DNA of 64,000 nt from Tolypocladium sp. Sup5 PDA-1 (Eukaryota > Ascomycota > Sordariomycetes > Hypocreales > Ophiocordycipitaceae), in the NCBI GenBank assembly GCA_000750105.3, contig JPHH03000054.1, positions 62,001 through 126,000 of the forward strand. Direction: 5' to 3'. The notes under the pieces were generated by a model. The model did not search any database. It had not been told where the DNA came from and saw only the letters and a program-made list of their open reading frames with translations. Of the stretch, positions 57,701-64,000 are shown one piece after another; within the stretch, counting starts at the first letter, position 1; each line of letters starts with the position of its first letter. A program made the position numbers and the translations under genes.

Positions 57701-60412
57701 CCTGCGCGCTTTCCACATGGCCGACTGACGCTCTGGGCCAAATGCCCAAGCAAAAACAGGAATGTGGTCTGGGGATATTGGCAATCTCACTCTGGATCCA
57801 AGCCACCTCGTTGTCTTCTGGCAGAGAGGCGCTGGTCTGGGCCAGCGGGTTTGTTGGTATAACGATGGACGGAGGTGGCTTGCCTACTTCGTGCCTCCCG
57901 CGTGATGCGGCTCCTCCGTGGCGCGAGATGGCGCGGGCCCAGTGACGGATGGGCAGTACCCATATCGATGAATGACTTGCAGCTCATGGCGCGACCTGCA
58001 CACGAATGAACTTGCGCTAAACCGTCGGCCGTTGCAACCAAGCTCTTCTACCAACCCGTGACGGGCGATACGTAATGGTGTGGCAGCCATCATCACCCGT
58101 ACAAACACATGCCTATTCGAGGTCACGAAGGGCTGATTTCCTTCCAATTCCAACAACGAGGCGCTGCATACGGAGTACTACTACTCCCAGCCACTGCCGC
58201 CGTCTAACAAAAGACATTGGGCCATTAGCAGCAGCTACTCCGTACTAGGTTTCCCCATACGACTCACTTTGTTACTGGGGTCGTTTGCATGCCTGCTCCG
58301 TCGAGTAATGCGCGCCAAACAGCGCCACCGGCGGAGGGAAGAAAGCTGCTGAAGACGACGCCTGCATGTCTAGCGCGACGACTGGGGTCGTCATCACAGC
58401 CGTTGGAAGAACTCACGTTCCATGGCGTTCTGTTACCCCCTCGTCTTGAGGAACTGCAACCTTGGAGCGACGAATGAGCGGAGGGCCCTGTGACGGGGGT
58501 CGAAATCGGTAGGTGGTCAAGCACCTTTCATCGATGAACCGCTGCCTTGGGACAGTTTTGTCTGCCTCTTCCCCAACATGCGCAAGCGTGCCCCAGGATA
58601 GCAAGTGCTCCGATGCACGAATGAGTGTTTCGCACGAAGTATAGCTTCAGCCAAAGCCTCGGCTGCATGAGTTCACGGCCAGCGTCCGTCAAGCCACAAT
58701 GAAGGAAGAAGAGGCCATACTGAGTGGGTTACCACTTCAGCGCCTGTCCAGCCGTCTCCCGGCTTTTGCCATCCAGCAGGAGACGATCTTCAGACTGCAT
58801 TGGGGGCGGCGCTGTCTTGAGCGCGCAGGACGATTGCACACAGCGCTAGCTATATCCTGCACGAGAACAAAGCGAGTCGGCCTGCAGGCGCATCCATCCA
58901 GGAACGCGTCGCGCTCTTGTTGGGCTGCGCATAGCCCGTCCTTGCCCGTCCTCCCGGCACACCACTCCCTCGTACATACGAAGCACCAAGGCCCGGAGGC
59001 CTTCCCTGTCCATGTCATGATGGCTTCTCCACCAGCTTTCTGAAAACCAGAACCGGTGATTGGACCGCGGTGGCGACCCTCCAGAGACAGCTTGCAGGCT
59101 GCAGGACAGGCGCACCCGCCTCTCTTGCTGAGGTCCGTCCCTGCGTCTAAGCACAAGTAAGCTTCCGTGGTGCAACAACGAACTTAACACCATCGATATA
59201 CGTATGGAAGATCCGGGCCAATGTCGTTGTCGGCAACAAGGGAGACCTAGCAGCAAAGCAGCGCACTAGCAGTAAACCTCTTACGATTACTCCGTACGCC
59301 TCGCCATGGCTTGAGCAACCTCGTCCGGCCGTGGATCTTTTCGTCTGGCCTGGGGTGTTTCCGTGTTTGCTGATGTCCCAGGTCGTACAACGGCAAGACG
59401 ACGCACGGGAGAATCCTCGCCAGCCTGCTGAGCTCCCGTCAGCACTCATGGCATTGTTCGGTTCCAAGGTGTACATCTTTATGGCCACGGCTCTCTCAGA
59501 GGATCACGGAGGGCCAGCAAGAGGACCAATGGCCCCCAAAGCAGCGACAGCTTGTCCGTACGAGTACTCCGTAATTAGTATGGGGGCGCGGTGCGATGCC
59601 CACTTTCAGGCTGCTCGACGCGACGGTGGCATACACTGGTAGACTTTCCCAGGCCTCAACCGCAAGACCCTGGATGGGTCGGGTCGCTGTACGGTATGTG
59701 CTCCTAGGCACTCCTCCTGAGCTGCTGGTCTTAGCTGTTGGCGAGCCAAGAGCACACCACGTACTTTGTACGTCAGCACACCGAACCGAAGAGTCGCCTT
59801 GAGATCCGAGAAGCAACACGGTGCCTCGTCGCAACGAGCCTGGAGAAGCTCCCGACGAAGGGCGACATGCCATCCAAACGCCGTCACAGGCAAACAACTG
59901 CATCGCAAGCCGAGGCTTAGTCTTGTCTCCCCCATCGAAAAGCCTTTCACTAAGACACAACCCGCCGCACCAGTGCAGCCATCACGACGGCGGGGAGGGT
60001 TGGGTGTTTTCAACAAGTACGGACTACGGACTACGGGTTACCTTTCCCGCCTCCGAAATCACCCATTGTACGAAGTATATACGAGTACCAGCAGCATTGG
60101 ATCCCGCTCGGGTGCCTCCCATAAGCACTGCGGCACCCTCTCCCACATCCCATGGTTTGACAGTCTCATGGCTTCTTCGTGCCGTACCGAGCCATGCCAA
60201 ACGCGGGGCAAGGCATGCGCCATCACACGCCAAAACGTGCCGTGACAAGGCATAGAGCTCTCTTGAGCTTGTATGTACTCCGTACCTACATTCATGCGCC
60301 AGCGCGCCACGCTGAATGAAACCCAGGTCGGTGTGATTGGAATGCGACTTCGTGCATGAAAGCACACGCCTGGTCCTGGTCTCGATGCGTCTATTCCAGT
60401 TCCGAGGCAGAG

Positions 60413-60433
60413 TTTTTTTTTTTTTTTTTTTTT
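60413..60433 (+). repeat. Twenty-one-base poly-T run
   Basis: T21 in otherwise balanced intergenic DNA. It could be a nucleosome-excluding tract or the trace of a retroposed poly-A tail on the minus strand; I see no coding remnant next to it. Confidence 0.85.
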
Positions 60434-61861
60434 ACTTTGGTTGGCATCGCCAACGAGGTGGAGGAAGCCTTGTTGGTTCCAACTTCCAAGACGAGCCGGG
60501 TGTAAGAGAAGTGGTCTCGCGACGCCATTGAAGGCTTATATTCGTACCCTTCAAGTTTTCAACCTCGCGGAACGCCATGAGTTTTTGGGGGTCTCGTGGC
60601 CGTGCGCTCGCTGTACGGACCGATCTTGCGAGATCGAGCACACCATCGAAAACGGCTCTCGGTGTCGTCGATCCCACCATGTTCATGCTGCTCGTTCTCG
60701 GCCACAAGCTACGAGCCAGTCACGACCCGACGCTGGTTCAACAAAAGATGTGTGATGCAGACACCTGAAGTCTGAAGATTGGTCGGGACCTCGGCCATTC
60801 ATGTGCGGATTGCCATCGTTTCCGATCGTCTCCAATGGCCCCCGGCCTTGTCTGTTCTTGTGTTTTTCAATTGTCCTCGCAGCACGGCGGCGACCTCCCT
60901 CCTGCATCTCTGTTCTGCCCGGTGTTGGAGCTCGCAATCGACGATGAAGTGTGGCCAATATTGAATATGCGACGGGACGGGATATCCCACCAGATCTGCC
61001 TTATTACAAATGCGACAAAAACAGCTCCCCTGGCCCCAGTCGGCGGTCGCACGCAACACGCATGGAGACGGCCCTGGGTCGCCGACCCGACGTGCTGGTG
61101 CCATCGCCATCTTCGCCGACTCCGAAACAGTGAAACACAAGGGGCCCCCGTTGTGGTTCTGTCGCGATGCCGGAAACGGTGTGCGATCAGCGCCGTTCCG
61201 AGTCGGGGTGCGTCTAGCTGCCGGAACGGCAAACGGCTTCCCCTAGCACCTGGCCGTGATAGTCCACCACACTGCCAGATTCGATGTCGGCATCAGGGTG
61301 CGAGTGCCAGACCAGACAAGCCTTGCTGCTTTCAACGGCGAGCCAGACGGCAGACGGCAGACGGCAGACATGTTTGCTGGCTTGGCTGTTGTCAGCTTGC
61401 CATTTTCCATGCCATTGTCCTGGCAATTTATCTTCATGAGCCGCTTCCCCGTAGCCTGGCGGTCATGTACTTTGCAAGACGTTATTCGTCGATGATGGTG
61501 TTAGTGTCCATGTCTAAATCCGTGCCGCAGTGCGAGAGGCCCAGGGCCCCATGCCTGGAAGAGGAAGGACAACGTCGCACCAAGCAAAGCTTGAGCCATG
61601 AGGCTCCCTCTGCCTTGCGACCCTGACTCACGATGCCACCACGACGCGTCCGCTTGTCTGCTTGAGCAGCCTCAGCCAGCCCCAACCCCCCGAAGAGGAG
61701 CTCGTCGACAGGACATCCTGGCCCAACAAGTGCCGCGATGGTGGAAACGCGCAGCTTCTCCTTTCCCCACCGCCGCGCCCCCGTCGTGGCGCCAGGCCAC
61801 GCCAACAGCCGTCTCTCGGCATTTGTTCGTTGTTTATATTCCCGTTATCTGGTTCGCCGTG

Positions 61862-61903
61862 CGGAGTAGTCCGTACACCTCGTACATACGGAGCAGTCCG
61901 TAC
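61862..61903 (+). repeat. Imperfect 15-bp direct repeat
   Basis: CGGAGTAGTCCGTAC at 61862-61876 recurs as CGGAGCAGTCCGTAC at 61889-61903, 27 bp apart, with one mismatch. Both belong to the GTAC motif family. Confidence 0.7.
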
Positions 61904-62511
61904 CCGGGTGGGTAACGCTTCCACCACGACTCGCACAACGCATGGCGCTGCCCCAGTTGTCAAAAACGCTGCATGGCCCAAGCTTCCCCCGAGCTTTGCG
62001 AGACCCCAGCAGCCAGCCAGACAGCGCGCGGTTTTTCATGAAGTTAGTTTCGACGCAAAATCGCGCTTTGTGCTCCGTATATGGAAACATGGAATATGCT
62101 GGATTTGGAACGACACGGACGAGATCTGAGGGGTCATGCGTCCAGCCCACCAGCAGCTCACGATATAGCCTCCAAAACTTACTGCGAGTACGAGTGCTTT
62201 TTTCTACGTAAAGTAGTCCGCACAGGAACCCAGAAAAGAATCCAGATATACGGGCCAAGGCCGCCGAGAATAGAGGGCAATTATGCTGCTCGACTGGGTG
62301 GGCTATGAAAAATCAAGAGAAGGTAACATCCAACATGTACGAGTAGTTCCATTTCAACACTCTGCCAACTGGGTGGTCTCCGTATAACGCCTACACCAAG
62401 CCTGCTCCCCCGTATGACAATAAGGCGGGGGCATTGAGCGAAGGACAACAAGGTCTTAACAAACAAAAGATTAAATATCGCGCTCGTTGGGTGTGCTTCG
62501 TGACACGGGCG

Positions 62512-64000
62512 CTATTGTATCAGTCCGCCGGCATCTGCATCGCTGGCAGCGCCGCCGCCGCCTTCGACATCGCTCGTCGCAGAGTTCTTCTTCTTCTTTT
62601 TTGGCCGGAAGAAGTCGCCGAGAGCATCGCTAACGCTCCGTGATCTTCGCCGTCCTGGGTCCTCCTCGAGAGGCTCATCGGCCTCCTCTTCTCGCGGAGT
62701 CCACGGTAGGTGTTCATCCGACGGAGGAACGGCCGCCTGGGCTCGTGCATCCTCGCCGCCGTCGTCCTCGTCGTTGAAGAACAGGCTGGCGCGGATGCTG
62801 GACCGTATCCGCCTCATGGACGACCTGTTCGCCAACGGGTTGTCGTCCCGGAGGAACGCGTCCTTGACGACAGTCGTGACCGTAGAGGACAATGGAGACG
62901 GTGATATGAAAGTTTTTGAGCGGTGGTGGCTCGCGGTCCGGGACACGCCCGAGTTGGGTCGAGGCGTCACCGGCCGGTCTGTAGGGTAGGTTGGCGGAAC
63001 CGGCGAGTCTCTCAACGGGGTCACCGGCGTCGACATCACTACCGAACCGGCCAAGGCGGAATCCGCGGACAACCTCCTGGTCGCACGAGTAGGCGATGAG
63101 GAGGCATCCCAGGACTGTCGCAAGGGATTGTCGAGCAGTGGTGATGACTCTCCTCCGAGCAAGTCCGGCGTGCTCTCAGCCCCTGAATGCCGTATTAATG
63201 GTATTTCGGCCGCAGAGAGCGGAGACCCTGGCTTGACCGTCTCGGCGAAGCTGACACGTGAGAGCCTGCTAGACCTCCGGGACTGAGATTTCGGCGTCGG
63301 GACGTCTTGCGCAGGAACAGGGGAGGGTGTGGCCCCTTCGTGATGCGTCAAGCCAATCGTCTCCTCAATGTCCTCATCATCCGACAGGAGATCCTCCTCG
63401 TCGTCGTCGTGTTGTTGCCTTCCACTAGTAATGAGGAAGACACCGAAGAACGTGAGCAAGCAGCCGCCGACAAACTTGCCTGCCTGTTTGGCCGTCGTCT
63501 TCTCAAAGTCACGGTACAAGATGGCGCTTCCGAGGATGACGCAGAGCGTAAAGAGCACAAACTGGATGGGGATAACCTGGGTCGAGTCGAAACGCTGCAG
63601 TGCTTTGTTGACGTAGCGAATCTGCATGACTGCAGTGACGAGTAAGATGAGAATGAGCGCGTATGTGACGGGCGTGGCGAATGCCCTCCACAGTGTCGAG
63701 GATAGCATCGACGATACGCCCTTGGTAGCCAACGCTGTGTAGCCTCCTGTTGCTCGACGGTTAGCGTCTCGTTGAAGCTAGGAGGGAGGATCTGGAAGCC
63801 CATGGAGACGGTAGACATACCAAAGAGACCGACGAGGCCAAGGTCGATGAGGATTGTACGCCTCCCGTACCTGCTGCTCGCCCACATGAGGATTAGGATG
63901 AGCAAGACGGTCACGCCCAGGTAGATTTCAAACGACAAGGTCGTGATTGCGTCCCATACGTCGTGCGGCTCCAGCTTCGTCTCCTCCGTCTTTGCGCTCA
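62512..64000 (-). CDS. NIPA-type magnesium transporter (DUF803), 5' end off the window
   Basis: The visible part is two exons, 64000-63821 (open to the edge) and 63746-62512, with a 74-nt intron (GTATGT...CAG, GCTAAC branch site). The minus-strand frame enters at the edge as SAKTEETKLEPHDVWDAITT. Four membrane helices are visible: IYLGVTVLLILILMW; a second through LIDLGLVGLFGGYTALATKG; TPVTYALILILLVTAVMQI; and FVLFTLCVILGSAIL followed by FVGGCLLTFFGVFLIT. These match the C-terminal half of NIPA/DUF803 proteins, EamA-like carriers linked to Mg2+ uptake. A long cytosolic tail follows, acidic (DDDEEDLLSDDEDIEETIG), then Ser/Pro-rich, with a KKKKK patch near the end. The N-terminal helices lie beyond 64000, so start and full length are unknown. 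Confidence 0.88.

Larger units (their letters stand above)
54739..62511. other. Gene-free 7.8 kb region
   Basis: No supported gene between the CRIB gene and the NIPA transporter. The CRIB promoter and leader lie at the left (54739 to about 55600) and the NIPA 3' UTR at the right. Many overlapping short frames exist; the largest ATG frame (60835-61626, 263 codons) has no family features. GTAC-type motifs are dense (for example 55863-55880, 58169-58178, 60275-60285 and a 15-bp direct repeat at 61862 and 61889). Also present are a CGCGGGCGAC tandem (about 56022-56048), GGCAGAC repeats (about 61347-61370) and T21 at 60413. GC content looks like the rest of the window, so there is no sign of RIP-degraded transposons. 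Confidence 0.55.

Noticed and set aside
60835..61626. 263-codon ATG frame in the gene-free region
   Set aside because: No family features, random-looking composition, competing frames on both strands.
54739..62511. Possible RIP-mutated transposon in the large gap
   Set aside because: Base composition is not AT-shifted, and no reverse-transcriptase, transposase or terminal repeats can be seen.
63348..63938. Gene start at the leucine codon near 63938 for the NIPA transporter
   Set aside because: That codon is TTG; the frame stays open to the window edge with family-like sequence, so the real start lies outside.

Overview
The window is nuclear DNA of a filamentous ascomycete. Genes are split by short introns (about 51-90 nt, GT...AG with CTRAY-type branch sites), coding sequence strongly prefers G or C at third positions, and every recognisable product is a fungal protein. 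The family versions (Zn2Cys6 regulator, Atg15 with a Cys/Ser/Thr tail, TCTP, sphinganine hydroxylase, ALG8) and the intergenic style fit a Sordariomycete, most likely Hypocreales. That placement is inference; species is not called.

Layout, left to right: PRP18 (+); COP9 subunit CSN1 (-); a 4.4 kb gap that includes the leader of a large Zn2Cys6 transcription factor (+); an M24 prolidase/aminopeptidase P (+) facing an L-type lectin cargo receptor (-); ALG8 glucosyltransferase (+), divergent from the lectin; ITC1-type chromatin-remodelling subunit (+); a glutathione S-transferase (+); a mitochondrial PPR protein (+); the kinetochore protein Mis12/Mtw1 (-); an Aim3-like actin-patch protein (+); TCTP (-); SUR2 sphinganine C4-hydroxylase (+); a 4.4 kb gap; a protein with a CBM48/AMPK-beta-like N-terminus (+); SWR1 subunit SWC2/YL1 (-); the autophagy lipase ATG15 (-); FACT subunit POB3 (+); a CRIB-domain protein (-); a 7.8 kb gene-free stretch; and a NIPA-type magnesium transporter (-) cut by the right edge.

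This is a mostly housekeeping region. Two themes recur. Three chromatin factors (ITC1, SWC2, POB3) lie within about 31 kb, and two secretory-pathway N-glycoprotein genes (lectin receptor and ALG8) share one 659-bp divergent promoter. Most genes are in convergent or divergent pairs. I found no tRNA, rRNA, CRISPR array, transposase, biosynthetic cluster or virus-like element.

I saw no convincing new multi-gene system. The most useful oddities are a probable GC-AG intron in CSN1, a start codon that is an exon by itself in ITC1 together with a 30-nt poly-C intron in the same gene, an intergenic family of GTAC-flanked near-palindromes, the Cys-module tail of ATG15, and the poorly described CBM48-like protein.
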